DNA from: Campanula takesimana
Taxonomy: Eukaryota; Streptophyta; Magnoliopsida; Asterales; Campanulaceae
Direction of reading: 5' to 3'
Length of the DNA stretch: 64,000 nucleotides
Assembly (NCBI GenBank): GCA_026119855.1
Contig: JAOWBW010000764.1
Coordinates: forward strand, 620,001-684,000
Positions 8,800 to 21,505 of the stretch are shown one piece after another. Each line of letters starts with the position of its first letter. The first letter of the stretch is position 1. The position numbers and the translations under genes were made by a program. The notes under the pieces are model-generated. The model was given only the letters and a program-made list of their open reading frames with translations, was not told where the DNA came from and did no database searches.

Positions 8800-10984
8800 T
8801 GTAACACCCCAACTTTTCTATACTAATAAATAATAACTAATTTGAATAAATCCCAAATTCAGAATGCCCCACGGCTACAAATAACCACAATTAAAACTTT
8901 AACTAACATTCAAACCCAAACAGCTAGTACAAATCACTAGCTCAAATGGTAACTAACGGAACATAAAGTCTAAACTTAAACGTAACAGAAATCATAACTA
9001 CTAACTAACTTTATTCAAAAGATAACTCCTATGCCGCCAAACCTTGCGACCCTCGACCTGCTTATTTATAACCTGGAGAGAAATAAGAATGGAAGGAATG
9101 AGATAACAATGCCCAGTAAGTTCATACGGGATCCCCTCGGGTACTAAGAGGAGATGACCGAAATGAACGGTAACAATGAATTAACAATGAAGGGATATAA
9201 CTCAAGGATCAAACAAGCACTCAGTTTGAAAAGAAACATTTACCAATAATCAAAACAACTCATTACTTTGAGAACATGTGGCTACAGAAGTCAGTTTCCA
9301 AAACATAACTTTTCACAAAACACTTTACTTCACTTCACTTTACTTTACTTTACTTTACTTTACTTTACTTTACTTTACTTTACTTAATTTAGGGATTAAG
9401 CACACGCTGTACCCAGGCTCGTGTTTCTACTGACCGCACCCAATATCGGTGTATCATGATAACCTATGCTACTTCATCAAGTAACACAAAGGGGTCCACA
9501 TGTTCATCTTAGAACTATGGATAACTATAAGGGGTCCACTTATCCGTTTCGGGATTATGGATAACTGTAAGTCACTTTACTTATTACAAAACTTCACTTT
9601 AAAGATCTTTACAAAACAAAGCTTAACTTTATAAAACTTTACTTGATCACTTTTTAAAAGGGTGTACATCACTTTAGACACCAAAATCACAATACAAATC
9701 AGACACATGATAACCCAATTGAACAACAAGATAATCAATAGGGCGGATAACAAGGAACAGTAACATTCGCGGAACGGAATAGTTATTTAAAACACTACCT
9801 AGCCACATAGGTAGATTACTTTTAACAAAATCAGAGATTGAGAATCCTAACAAGGATTGAAACCAAATATATTACAAAGAACGTAATTCCTTACCTTAGC
9901 CTTGCGCTTTACTAGCTTGATTACTCCGCTTGACAATCTACAATCATGCAAAGGTCCAATCTTAGACACAAGTAGACACTATTTCATTCCCGTCCCAAAA
10001 GTACTTTACTTTCTCGTATTATTAACCTATGAGTCATTCCTTTTAACTCCCTTTTTAGGTTAATATCCATTCTAGGGTTTATACTTACCCATTAGATTTA
10101 TACCCAAAATACCCCTTTTGTTTACCAAAATTACCCCTAGGGTTTACCCAAAATACCCCTAGGGTTTACTATCATCAATTCCCATCTTAACTTCTTAATC
10201 CAATTTACACACACTATTTTCACCTTTTCCAGCACACATATAACACTATTCACAGCATACATATAACACTATTCACAGCACACATATACCACTAAACACC
10301 TTCACTAAGACACACACACACACACACTGTATTCACCATAAACACACGCACACTCACCACCAGTACACACACCACCACACCCACACACACCAGCACACAC
10401 AACACACACACACACTGGTACACACACGAACCAGCACACACACACACACACACACACAGTTAAAACCACGCACACACATATGCCTTCACAAACCCTTCTT
10501 CTTCTTCTTCTTAATTCCATACTACCAAACCATAGTTCATCTTTCAGGGTTAGGGTTTCTAAATTATCTATCCCAATGATTTAAACCGAAGATAAACGAT
10601 TAGGGGAGATGGGGAATTACCTTTGTTGATTCAATTCCGGTTCCTCTCAAGCTTCCTTCTTTCTCTCTCTCTATTTCCCGGTTTCTCTAGCTCTCTCTTC
10701 GCTGTCCCTCTGCGCTGCTCCCCCTCTTTCTCCCGTTCTTTCTCTCTTTGCGGTAGAATACAATAATACTAGGGGTTTAATAAGAGAGTATTTATATTAA
10801 AAGGGTTTCCCTATTTCCCAAATCCCTAATTTAAAAAGGACTCATATTCCTCTTAGTTAATGAATTGGGCTTTCTACTTTTGACCCAATAACTAAACTAA
10901 TCTTTTTATTAAAGGCTCGGCCCAAATAATAATTAAATATTTTTAAAATAAATAAAATATATAGAGAAAATCCGAGTTATTACA
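8800..10984 (-). repeat. Tekay-1 3' LTR
   Basis: 2185 bp, TGTAACACCCC to ATTACA on the plus strand. It contains a (CTTTA)n run near 9334-9385, two CA-rich stretches at about 10308-10475, and on the minus strand a TATAAATA box near 10786-10793 followed by a CT/GA-rich leader. Short Cys/Val-rich frames across the CA repeats are artefacts. Confidence 0.92.
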
Positions 10985-11000
10985 TTCTTACCCCCTTAAA
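10985..11000 (-). other. Tekay-1 polypurine tract
   Basis: On the minus strand TTTTAAGGGGGTAAGAA directly precedes the 3' LTR. Confidence 0.8.
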
Positions 11001-11032
11001 AGAGTTTGGTCCTCCAAACTAAACGTACCTTA

Positions 11033-14000
11033 ATCTTCGAACAAAGCGGGATACATATCACGTATTTCACTTTCGAGCTCCTACGTGGCTTCTCTTTCCG
11101 TGTGATTGCTCCATTGCATTTTTACGTACGGAATCACTCGTTTCCGCAATACTTGATCTTTACGGTCTACAATTCTCACTGGCTTCTCATCATAACTCAA
11201 GTCTTCACGAAAACATAACTGCTTGTACTCTATGACATGGCTCGGGTCAGCTACGTACTTCCTTAACATCGACACGCGAAACACATTGTGCACACCAGCC
11301 AGTACAGGAGGTAAAGCCAACTTATAGGCTACCGCTCCTATTTGCTCTAAAATTTCAAACGGTCCCACATATCTAGGACTTAACTTTCCACGAATCCCAA
11401 ATCGCATGACCCCTTTTGTCGGTGAGATCTTCAAGAACACATGATCCCCTATTTGAAACTCTAGATCGTGTCTTCGATTATCCGCATACGATTTCTGCCT
11501 ACTTTGCGCAGTTAATAACCACTTGCGAATCTGTTGAACTTTATCCGTCGTTACTTGAACAATCTCGGGTCCAGTTAACTTCCTCTCACCTACTTCATCC
11601 CAACATGCAGGCGATCTACATTTCCGCCTATACAGAGCTTCATACGGCGCCATTCCAATACTAGAGTGGTAACTGTTGTTGTAGGCAAACTCCACTAGTG
11701 GTAAATGATCATCCCACGCTCCTTGACAATCTAATGACGTTGCTCTCAGTAGGTCTTCAAGAGTCTTAATCGTCCTTTCTGACTGTCCGTCTGTCTGAGG
11801 ATGGAACGCTGTACTCATAGTTAATTCCGTCCCCAACGCTTTCTGCAAATTCTTCCAGAAATTTGATGTGAATCTTGCATCTCGGTCTGACACTATAGAG
11901 ACCGGTATCCCTTGCAACCTCAAGATTTCATCCACGTACAACTTAGCTAACTTGTCTAACGAATCAGTCACCTTGATTGCTAGAAAGTGGGCCGATTTAG
12001 TGAGCCTATCCACTATAACCCAAATTGCATTATGACCCTTCGATGACCTAGGAAGTCCAATCACCAAATCCATAGTGATGTGCTCCCACTTCCACTCTGG
12101 AATAGGTAGTGATTGTAGTAATCCTGCGGGTTTCTGGTGTTCACTTTTCACTTGCTGACATACTAAACACTTGGACACGAATTCTCCTACCTCACTCTTC
12201 ATATTATTCCACCAAAATGATTCCTTTAAATCTCTGTACATCTCAGTACTCCCAGGATGAATTGAAAATCTTGAACAGTGAGCTTCCTCAAGAATTTCCC
12301 TCTTAATACTTTCATCATTAGGTACCCAAATCCTCGATTGATACCTCATAATCCCGTCATCACCCACACGGAAATCTACCATTCCCTTTTTACTTATGGT
12401 CTTGTGGATTACTGCTAACTCTTCATCCACATTCCGAGCTTCCTTGATTCTCACCAACTATGTTGGTTGAACACTCATCTGAGCCAAATAACCTTTAACT
12501 CTAACTTCCAGTTTCATCATTTCACTATTTCCCAATTTACTTACCCCCTTAGAAATCATAGCCGCTAATGATCCATGGTTCTTTCTACTTAACGCATCTG
12601 CCACTTTATTGGCTTTTCCAGGATGGTACAGAATTTTGCAATCATAATCCTTAAGTAATTCAAGCCATCTTCTCTGCCTCATATTCAACTCTTTCTGAGT
12701 GAAAATATACTTAAGAGTCTTATGGTCGGTATAAATCTCATATGGTACCCCACACAAATAATGTCTCCAAATCTTCAATGCAAACACCACGGCCGCTAAC
12801 TCCAAATCATGGGTAGGATAGTTCTTCTCATGGTTCTTGAGTTGCCTAGACGCATAAGCTATCACCTTGTCATTCTGCATCAACACACAACCCAAAACTT
12901 TTAAAGAAGCATCACTATAAATCACAAAACCATCCTTGTTTGTTGGTACAGTAAGAACAGGCGCAGACACCAATCGCCTTTTTAATTCTTGAAAGTTCTT
13001 CTCGCATTCGTCCGACCATACAAACTTTGTCCCTTTCGTGGTTAACTTAGTCAATGGTAGCGATAATTTCGAAAATCCTTCCATGAACCTTCGGTAATAA
13101 CCCGCTAAACCCAAGAAGCTCCTTATTTGGCTAACAGAAGTTGGTCTCTCCCAATTCACTATAGCCTCGATTTTTGCAGGGTCAACAGCCACCCCATTCT
13201 TAGACACCACATGCCCCAAGAATGCCACTTCCTCAAGCCAAAACTCACACTTCTTAAACTTGGCATATAACTTTTGCTCTCTCAGAAACTGCAATACTAA
13301 TTTCAAATGTTCTTCATGCTCCTCTTTTGACTTAGAGTACACCAAGATGTCATCGATGAATACTATTACACACTTGTCTAAATACTCTTGAAATACTCTA
13401 TTCATAAGCTCCATAAACACAGCAGGTGCATTTGTTAATCCAAACGGCATTACCAGGAACTCATAGTGCCCATACCTAGTCCTAAAAGCCGTCTTTGCCA
13501 CATCCTCCTTTTTCACTCTCAACTGATGGTATCCAGAACGCAGATCAATCTTAGAGAAATAACATGCACCCTAGAGTTGATCAAACAAATCATCGATTCT
13601 AGGCAAAGGATACTTATTCTTAATCGTTGCACGATTTAACTCCCGGTAATCAATACATAACCTCATTGACCCATCCTTCTTCTTTACAAATAACACCGGC
13701 GCACCCCACGGTGATGCACTCGGCTTAATCAGACCCTTATCCAATAACTCTTGTAACTATTTCTTTAACTCTTTAAGTTCCGGCGGAGCCATCCTATATG
13801 GTGCTCTCGAAATCGGTGCAGTCTCTGGTGCTAGATCTATTGAAAACTCTACTTCCCGCTCCGGTGGTATTCCCGGTAAGTCCTCAGGGAAAACATCTTT
13901 AAAATCCTTTACTATGGAAAGAGATTCTATGGTCACTTCTTTCTTACTTGTCTCACTAACGTACGCTAGAAAGCCCTCACAACCCTTCCTTAACAATTTA

Positions 14001-14368
14001 CGAGCCTTCATTACAGAAATCAGACCGGTCCGGGCTCTCGGTTTCGACCCTTGAAAACAAAATCTTTCTCCAGAGGGTAATTCAAAGTTTAATTCCTTTT
14101 TAAAATAGTCTACTTTGGCGTGATACGCAACCAGCCAATCTATACCTAGGATAATATCAAAGTCACTAAGATCTATACATATGAGATCAACCTCGAGTTC
14201 TCTATCGCCTATCTTTAGAGGATAATTCTGAAACACTGAAGTAACTGGGATCGACTCCTTAGTCGGGGTATTAATTATTAAGGGTACTTCTAATACCTTA
14301 GGAGTCAATTTCAACTGTTTTGCCAACTTGGAACTAATCACAGAATGAGTGGCACCAGAATCAATCAA
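11033..14368 (-). pseudogene. Tekay-1 pol: protease, RT, RNase H, integrase, chromodomain-like end
   Basis: One nearly continuous minus-strand frame interrupted by in-frame stops. The protease motif DSGATHS is at the upper end (about 14350). RT carries FVMPFGLTNAP-like (here LVMPFGLTNAP) and VFIDDILVYS. RNase H includes YSDAS, YTDHKTLKYI and KVADALSR. Integrase has the HHCC zinc finger (HCSRFSIHPG ... CLVCQQVK) and core residues in MDLVIGLP, VSDRDARF and HPQTDGQSE. The tail, YVGPFEILEQIG followed by PVRIVDRKDQVLRKR, resembles the chromovirus integrase end that binds chromatin. Stops are TAG at 13757, about 13573, 12458 and 11081; the last sits where the chromodomain usually has Trp. RT and integrase fragments are otherwise well kept, so loss of function is recent relative to the element. 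Confidence 0.93.
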
Positions 14369-14379
14369 AGTTTATACAT

Positions 14380-15571
14380 TGTGCGAATAGATCTGAAGCG
14401 TACCTACCACCAGGTCATTCGTGGCTTTAGCATCTCTAGCGGTCATGGTGAACATACGTCCCTGCCAGCCAACCTTACTTTTGTCATCCGTCTTTGCTCC
14501 ATGAGCAGGTGCATTCTTTTTCGGCTCTGGTCACTTCTATTGTGGATGTCCGATCTTCTCACAGTTGTAGCATTTCCTATCTTTGTAATTGCACATGTCG
14601 GCTTTATGATTCCCATCACATGCATGGCACACATCGGCGGCCACACGTTCCTTAGCTTTGCCCTTATCATAAGCGGTTCGGTTTCCAGAGTTCTTGTTCG
14701 GATACTTGTTTGACGCACGATCGTAGCCTCCCTCGGCTTTCCTTTTTCCATGGCTGTCTCGATCTTGATCATTGAACTGCCCTTTATTACCAGTCGAATC
14801 TTTACTAGCGAACTTATCACTAGCCTTCTTCTTCTCATCCTTCCTACTACGGTACTCGTCCGACTCCTTGTCTACAACTCTAGCTCTATCTAGAACCAGC
14901 CCATAAGTAGCCAACTGTAAGGGCATAATCCTGTACCGAATCCAATCACTCAGCCCAGCTTCAAACTTCCTAGCTTTTTTCTCCTCACTGTCGAAGAATG
15001 TCGGTACAAATTCTAGTAGATCCATAAATCTTTCACTGTACTCATCTACTGTCTTGGTACCTTGAGTTAAAGTCAGGAATTCCGCCACCCTAGCATTGCG
15101 AACACTAGCCGGGTAGTACTTTTCGTTGAACTCTACTTTAAACCTTTCCCAGGTGAAATTTCCCTCACCTCAAGCCAAAGCTTCTCTCTTCTCCACATCC
15201 CACCAAGTGCGAGCCGCACCCTTAAGCACAAACATTGCAAAAATGACCCTTTTCTCTGTGGTATAAGTCAAGGTCTCGAAGATATGCTCCATGTCCTTAA
15301 TCCAGTCTTCCGGCTTCTCTTTTGAGCTACCAGAGAATGTATCCGGCTTCTTCCTCTGAAATAATTCTAACGGATCCCTCATTGGTACTTGCTGAGGTTG
15401 GTTTTGAGGTTGCGCCAGTTGAGTCACCACTTGTCCGATACCAGCCACTGTCTGGTTTAGCGTTTGCAATAGGTTAGCCATGTTCGGATCAATAGTGCCT
15501 TGATTACCCGCGTTTCCCGCATTCCCAGCGTTGCGAGCGTTGCCACGGTTTCCTCTTCCTCTTCCAGACAT
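14380..15571 (-). pseudogene. Tekay-1 gag
   Basis: It begins MSGRGRGN at 15571 with a Gly/Asn/Arg-rich N terminus. It then carries the conserved capsid segments DPLELFQRKKPDTFSGS and GAARTWWD, then LTLTQGTKTVDEYSERF and FEAGLSDWIR, and ends in a CX2C zinc knuckle (CYNCEKIGH). A TGA at about 15170 interrupts the capsid region, and stops at about 14537 fall where the last Cys of the knuckle is expected. Gag packages element RNA in cytoplasmic particles; this copy cannot make a full one. The frame continues towards the protease, so gag-pol was probably one ORF. Confidence 0.9.
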
Positions 15572-16203
15572 CTGAAGATAACGAAATATAACTGATTAAT
15601 ACCCTTTCACGGAAACGGTGTTTACATCCTCACACCAATAGATTTAATAGAGTCGGTTACTTGACTTCACAGTTTATTGACTTATCACAAGCCTATACTT
15701 AACTTGATCTCTTAATAACTTCACTTACATACTTCATACATCAGTCTTACTTTAGACCTTTCACTGAATCAACCTTACTTTAGGACTTTAACCCTACTTA
15801 GTCGTTTCACTTAAATGAACTCATACCTCTATAGGTCGTCCCCACCGGACTAACTGCTATAGTTATTGAATAACTTATTTATTAATTTATACGAACAAGA
15901 CTAAATTGAAGTTTGCACAAGATTTGAAATAACACAACTTTAAACTAACTTTTATTCCTTTACATTCCTTGAGGATTCCTATCTTAAGTTCTTCCCTAAA
16001 ATAGTAAGTTTCTATAAAAGGAAAGTTTCCAAACTTAGAAAGTTTCCCAAAACGGAATGTTTCCCTAAATAGTAAGAGTCCTCAATTAGTGCTTCCCAAA
16101 AATACTTTGTTCTTATCAGAGTTTTATATCCCACAATCGCTAAGTACTACTTCTCCCAATAGTCTTAACTTCTAAGTCTGAGTCTCCCAAGTAATCTTAA
16201 ACC
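15572..16203 (-). other. Tekay-1 5' leader
   Basis: Untranslated region between primer binding site and gag. AT-rich, with no supported ORF or clear repeat structure. Confidence 0.6.
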
Positions 16204-16218
16204 GGGGCTCTGATACCA
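16204..16218 (-). other. Tekay-1 primer binding site (initiator Met tRNA type)
   Basis: On the minus strand TGGTATCAGAGCCCC lies two bases inside the 5' LTR. This is the standard plant LTR-element site complementary to the 3' end of initiator methionine tRNA. Confidence 0.9.
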
Positions 16219-16220
16219 AC

Positions 16221-18710
16221 TGTAACACCCCAACTTTTCTATACTAATAAATAATAACTAATTTGAATAAATCACAAATTCAGAATGCCCCAACGGCTAC
16301 AAATAACCACAATTCAAACTTTAACTAACATTCAAACCCAAACGGCTAGTACAAATCACTAGCTCAAATGGTAACTAACGGAACATAAAGTCTAAACTTA
16401 AACGTAACAGAAATCATAACTACTAACTAACTTTATTCAAAAGATAACTCCTATGCCGCCAAACCTTGCGACCCTCGACCTGCTTATTTATAACCTGGAG
16501 AGAAATAAGAATGGAAGTAATGAGATAACAATGCCCAGTAAGTTCATACGGGATCCCCTCGGGTACTAAGAGGAGATGACCGAAATGAACGCTAACAATG
16601 AATTAACAATGAAGGGATATAACTCAAGGATCAAACAAGTACTCAGTTTGAATAGAAACATTTACCAATAATCAAAACAACTCATTACTTTGAGAACATG
16701 TGGCTACAGAAGTCAGTTTCCAAAACATAACTTTTTACAAAACACTTTACTTCACTTTACTTTACTTTACTTTACTTAATTTAGGGATTAAGAACACGCT
16801 GTACCCAGGGCTTGGGTTTCTACTGACCGCGCCCAATATCGATGTATTATGATAACCTACGCTACTTAATCAAGCAACACAAAGGGGTCCACATGTTCAT
16901 CTTAGAACTATGGATAACTATAAGGGGTCCACTTATCCATTTCGGGATTATGGATAACTGTAAGTCACTTTACTTATTACAAAACTTCACTTTAAAGAGC
17001 TTTACAAAACAAAGCTTAACTTTACAAAACTTTACTTGATCACTTTTTAAAAGGGTGTACATCACTTTAGACACCAAAATCACAATACAAATCAGACACA
17101 TGATAACCCAATTGAACAACAAGATAATCAATAGGGCGGATAACAAGGAACGGTAACATTCGCGGAACGGAATAGTTATTTAAAACACTACCTAGCCACA
17201 TAGGTAGATTACTTTTAACAAAATCAGAGATTGGGAATCCTAACAAGGATTGAAACCAAATATACTACTAAGAACGTAATTCCTTACCTTAGCCTTGCGC
17301 TTTACTAGCTTGATTACTCCGCTTGACAATCTACAATCATGCAAAGGTCCAATCTTAGACACAAGTAGACACTATTTCATTCCCGTCCCAAAAGTACTTT
17401 ACTTTCTCGTATTATTAACCTATGAGTCATTCCTTTTAACTCCCTTTTTAGGTTAATATCCATTCTAGGGTTTATACTTACCCATTAGATTTATACCCAA
17501 AATACCCCTTTTGTTTACCAAAATTACCCTTAGGGTTTACTATCATCAATTCCCATCTTAACTTCTTAATCCAATTTACACACACTATTTTCACCTTTTC
17601 CAGCACACATAAAACACTATTCACAGCACACATATAACACTATTCACAGCACATACAAAACACCTTCACTAAGACACACACACATTGTATTCACCATAAA
17701 CACACGCACACTCACCACCAGTACACACACCACCACACCCACACACACCAGCACACACAACACACACACACTGGTACACACACGCACCAGCACACACACA
17801 CACACACTGTGAATCACACACACGCACACACAATTAATGTTGGGAAATTGACCAAATTACCTAAATCTTATTCTGGTTGGAAAAGGATTACTAAATTTCA
17901 CATCGGTTAGGAGGAGGAATAGTAATCCCACATTGCTTAGGAAAGGGAAAATAAGTGTGCCTCCCTATTATAAATAGGCTTCAATAGTTAGGATTTTTTG
18001 TAGAGAGAACTCAAGAGAGTGTTAGCATAGGCATAGAATTTAGAGAGAGAAATTTTATGCTTGTATGCGAGTGGTGAGGATATTCAAGAGTGTTGAGAGG
18101 GAGCGTCTCCATTCTTGTAATATCGATAAATTAATATAGTTATTGTGTGTGGAATAGGCTTTAAGCCGAACCACGGAAAAATTGTGTGTTTTGTTCTTGT
18201 TTTATTTGTGTGTGTATTTTGGATTCTCTTATTGCGATTTCTCTTATTAGTGAGCGGTCCCAACAACTGGTATCAGAGCCCAGGTTGGTTGATGGGTCCG
18301 ACGCGAAGTGGACCGCGTGTGAGATGTGTGGGATTCTCCTATGTGTGATCTCGCGAAAAACACCCTTGTGTCGAAAGTCTTCCCGATAAAGGTGATTGGG
18401 CGGCGTGTCCCGCAGATAGTGTTAGCGGCGGTACAAGTTTCGCTGGAGGTACTTGAGTTGAGGGGAGGTTTGTTGGGGTGTCAACCCAAGTCCCACATTG
18501 GCAATTGAAAGAAGAATTGCTTAGTATATAAAGGTGTCCACACACTCCATTAGTATGAGGCCGTTTGGGAGTTGACCCAAAATCAAATCCGTGCGGGCTT
18601 GGCCCAAAGCGGACAATATCATACTAGTGTGGAGTGGTGGGGGTGGTCGCGGTCCCAACAAAAGATTTTTAAAATAAATAAAATATATAGAGAAAATTCG
18701 GGTTATTACA
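16221..18710 (-). repeat. Tekay-1 5' LTR, with nested insertion and deletion
   Basis: It matches the 3' LTR closely from 16221 to about 17835 and again at about 18662-18710. Between these, an 823-bp LTR-type element (17838-18660) replaces the stretch corresponding to about 10470-10938 of the other LTR. The lost part includes the probable TATA box and start site, so this 5' LTR may no longer drive transcription. Confidence 0.9.
17838..18660 (+). mobile_element. Short non-autonomous LTR element (TRIM/LARD-like), unequal ends
   Basis: 17838-18265 is a 428-bp LTR-like unit (TGTTGGGAAA to GGTCCCAACA) with a TATAAATA-type box near 17970. It is followed by a primer binding site, TGGTATCAGAGCCC, at 18268. 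A second LTR-like unit, 18471-18660 (TGTTGGGG to GGTCCCAACA), is preceded by a purine tract, AGGGGAGGT. The two units share termini but not obvious internal sequence, so they are not a normal LTR pair. No coding domain is present. It may be a recombinant of two related families. Confidence 0.55.
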
Positions 18711-19377
18711 GATTACATACGCCCGTATAGTGGTATGTGATTTTGTTTTACCACACTTTTGTTACATAATACTCCAGAAGTTACAAAAAGTCATGTTTTT
18801 ATGGTTTAGAGTTTCAGAAACGTGGATTTTTTATAACTTAAGCAGGAACTAGTTTCCCCCAAAACCTACTCATATTTAAATTGCCACCACTAAATTTCTC
18901 ACCTAGTTGAAGTACCGGATAATGAGCATAATTTGTGACCTTTACATTTCTCGCCTCTGATTTTCCTTTAATTAAGCGCATTTCATTTCATTTTATTTCT
19001 TTTTTGTTCAGTAATAATGAATTTTTCTCCATTATTATTAAGAGATTATACAATTTTGAACCTGTGTGGAGTGTGGACAATAAACTAGGTATGAAGAGAG
19101 ATATATAGCAAATGCTCAAATATGAAAACAAATCTCAGGTGTACCAATTTAACTCAATGGAATAAAAAAGACAGAGAAAGATAATGCATTAACATCTGGA
19201 AAACAAATGTACTTCTGGTCTCACATCGATCGCTCTGTATTCCACCAACTATGGCTTTCATCGAATTTAAGCCGCATGAACTTGAATTATTGCGCTATAT
19301 TTGATGCATATGCATACTATCTGTTGGAAAAGATCACACTCAGAGCACATAGCAAATATACTTAGTTCAGGAAAGTT

Positions 19378-19496
19378 CTCCGTCCCAAAATGAATTTCCA
19401 AAAAAAAAAAAATCAAATTTGCTCTTGACCGAGAGCAATTTTGATTTATTTATTTATTTATTTATTTGGGATATTCGTTTTGTGATACGGAGGTAG
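19378..19496. mobile_element. Stowaway-like MITE
   Basis: Fold-back sequence with CTCCGTCCCAAAATGAA at one end and a degenerate complement at the other. It includes a (TTTA)n stretch in the right arm. Confidence 0.5.
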
Positions 19497-19744
19497 TATT
19501 TTATTTTATTTTATTTTTTTAGGTTTTGCTTGATAGAAACTTTCAAAATAAGGATAAGCTCAATTCTCACATGACATGTTCTTTGGTTTAACTTTTTCAA
19601 ATTAAACATAAGAAATCCAAGTTTGGAGGAAGAGTAGAGTCCAAAACTAGCTTCTATTCTCCCACTACCATCCCATAGTATGTGTAGTGGTTTAATTTTT
19701 TTGTCCATCCATCTATGAATAGGTGTTGTCTCTCTAATAAAATA

Positions 19745-19972
19745 CTTCCCCCCCCCCCCCCAAAACTTATTGCTATATATTTTTGTTTTGGGCGTCCCAT
19801 TTTTATTGCTACTTACCCAAAGTATTCAATTTTCTCTCTCTTACCCACTCACAACAACTATCAACTAACTTATTTTCTCTCCCCTACTCACTCACACTAC
19901 TTACTTTTCCAACATATTTTCTTAATCTCCATGCACTCACTTTTAGTAGCAATAAGTTTGGGACGGAGTGAG
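19745..19972. mobile_element. Stowaway-like MITE, TA target site
   Basis: 228 bp flanked by TA on both sides. The arms share AACTTATTGCTA and its complement. The right end is GGGACGGAGTGAG; the left end has expanded into a run of 14 C. Confidence 0.65.
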
Positions 19973-20028
19973 TAGGAAATACTCAATTGCAATTTTACCA
20001 TGATATAAGCTTAATGTACAAACAAGTA

Positions 20029-20207
20029 CTCCCTCCGTCTCAAAATGATCTTCTCATTTGCCTTTTCTCTTTGTCCCCAAAAGTTCTTCACATTTCTACA
20101 AGTTAGGCTTAAAATTGCATAAACAAAACATAGCTAGCAAAGCAAGTGTTCATAGCCTTGAAAAGTTTGAATAGTCAAACGCGAATATCATTTTGAGACG
20201 GAGAGAG
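20029..20207. mobile_element. Stowaway-like MITE, TA target site
   Basis: 179 bp with CTCCCTCCGTCTCAAAATGA at the left and the complementary TCATTTTGAGACGGAGAGAG at the right, flanked by TA. Same family as the element at 54851-55021. Confidence 0.75.
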
Positions 20208-20599
20208 TAATTAATGTGCATTACTTTAAAAGTTTAACAAGTCAACTGCAACACTTAATTATGGGATGGATGGAATAGTACTTTTGTAACTCTGGTCTTA
20301 ATATAGGGGATTTAATTAGTGGCAGCATTGCTGTCAAGATGCTAAGGATTAAAACATTTGTTTCTTGAATAAATCCGTCACAAGATCGTGAGAAAATATT
20401 AGCTTATTGTTTGATCTTTACTATTCTGGCGACATCACTGTATGAATTTTAAATTAACATAATCTTGAAGGTCTGTTGGTTAGAAGAAGAGGACTACATC
20501 CACATATATATATAGTATGCTCTATTATCTGTATTACCCAAATGTAATCTAAATTCCACCTCCTTTATTAAATATGTTTTCGTTTTGCCCGTTGATGTA

Positions 20600-20830
20600 A
20601 ATATGTGTATTTTATTTACGTACGTTTACGTCGATGTAAGTATGAATGTTCTGAAGAGGCCATATTCAAGGCCAGTGAAGGACTATATGTACTATTTGTA
20701 CCACGTGATAATGTTTCGGTATTCAACATATATAGCAGTAAAATTATGATATATTTCTGCTGCATGAACACATATATACATTCTTCATGCCCTACCATGT
20801 TAATGCGCAGAGCTACGTAAAATGGCAAAG
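20600..20830 (+). repeat. Cluster repeat block (inter-SAUR), copy 1
   Basis: Shares GAATGTTTCTGAA-like, TGTACTxTTxGTACCAC, TGCTGCATGAACAC and CATGCCCTACCATGTTAA segments with blocks at about 23880-24130 and 27170-27625. No coding potential is evident. It travels with the SAUR genes, so it was part of the duplicated unit. Confidence 0.7.
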
Positions 20831-20958
20831 AATTACAATATACAGAAAAGAGAAATACATACTGAGTATATTTCAATTTCAACATACTGGCCAAAATTGT
20901 TAAGAACTTACTAATAAACCCTAAACAACTATGGTACATCGTCATAGGCAATCTAATG

Positions 20959-21236
20959 CTCCCTCCGTCCCATAACAATGTGCACAAATTGCCATTTTGG
21001 GTGTCCCATTGATAAGTTACACTTTCCTAAAATGGCAAAGAATCTTTACTATTCATCCCACTCATTCTCTCTCTTACTTTACTTTTATACTCACAACACC
21101 AATCAACCTACTATTCCCTACCTCACTTTCTCTCTCCTACTTAACTTTTCACACTCACAACAACTACCCACAACTATTCATCCCTTAATTCCCGTGCATT
21201 TCCCATTTTGTGCACATTGTTATGGGATGGAGGGAG
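20959..21236. mobile_element. MITE with CTCCCTCCGTCCC ends
   Basis: 278 bp. Left end CTCCCTCCGTCCCATAACAA, right end complementary (TTGTTATGGGATGGAGGGAG). The GTGCACA segments of both arms pair. Confidence 0.75.
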
Positions 21237-21505
21237 TAGTTTTTGAAATTTTGACATTTGGATTATTAGGGACACAATAGTATGCCTTCTACATTAATCA
21301 AATCTTGTGGTTTCAAGTTGATGACCTAAAACATTTAAAAAAAAAACCCATAAATTATTTCAGGTGACTTCTTTAAATGACAGTTTGGAAGTCATGTCAA
21401 CCCTCTTGCTTATTTATATTAAAATTTTCAAGAATTATCCAAGTTGATAGATACCCTTATTCTGCCTAACTCTTCAAGAAACTTGATCACCCGTGGCCTA
21501 GCACC

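Larger units (their letters stand above)
8800..18710 (-). mobile_element. Tekay/Del-type Ty3/gypsy retrotransposon (Tekay-1)
   Basis: A complete element on the minus strand, 9.9 kb including a nested insert. It has two long LTRs (8800-10984 and 16221-18710), a primer binding site, gag, and pol in the order protease, reverse transcriptase, RNase H, integrase, then a chromodomain-like tail. The flanking duplication is GATTA at 8795-8799 and 18711-18715. The first 100 bp of the LTRs differ at about three positions, so insertion was not very recent. Long LTRs, the gene order and the C-terminal chromodomain-like region point to the Tekay lineage. It separates the two arms of the SAUR cluster. Confidence 0.93.

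Noticed and set aside
10305..10520. Cys/Val-rich open frame (and a similar one at 17644-17829)
   Set aside because: It is the translation of (CA)n repeats in the Tekay-1 LTRs and has no codon or domain support.
16204..16218. tRNA-like fragments (TGGTATCAGAGC at several sites)
   Set aside because: These are primer binding sites next to LTRs, not tRNA genes; no cloverleaf could be drawn.
20605..20987. Small frames in the inter-SAUR repeat block
   Set aside because: The other copies of the block do not keep the frames open.
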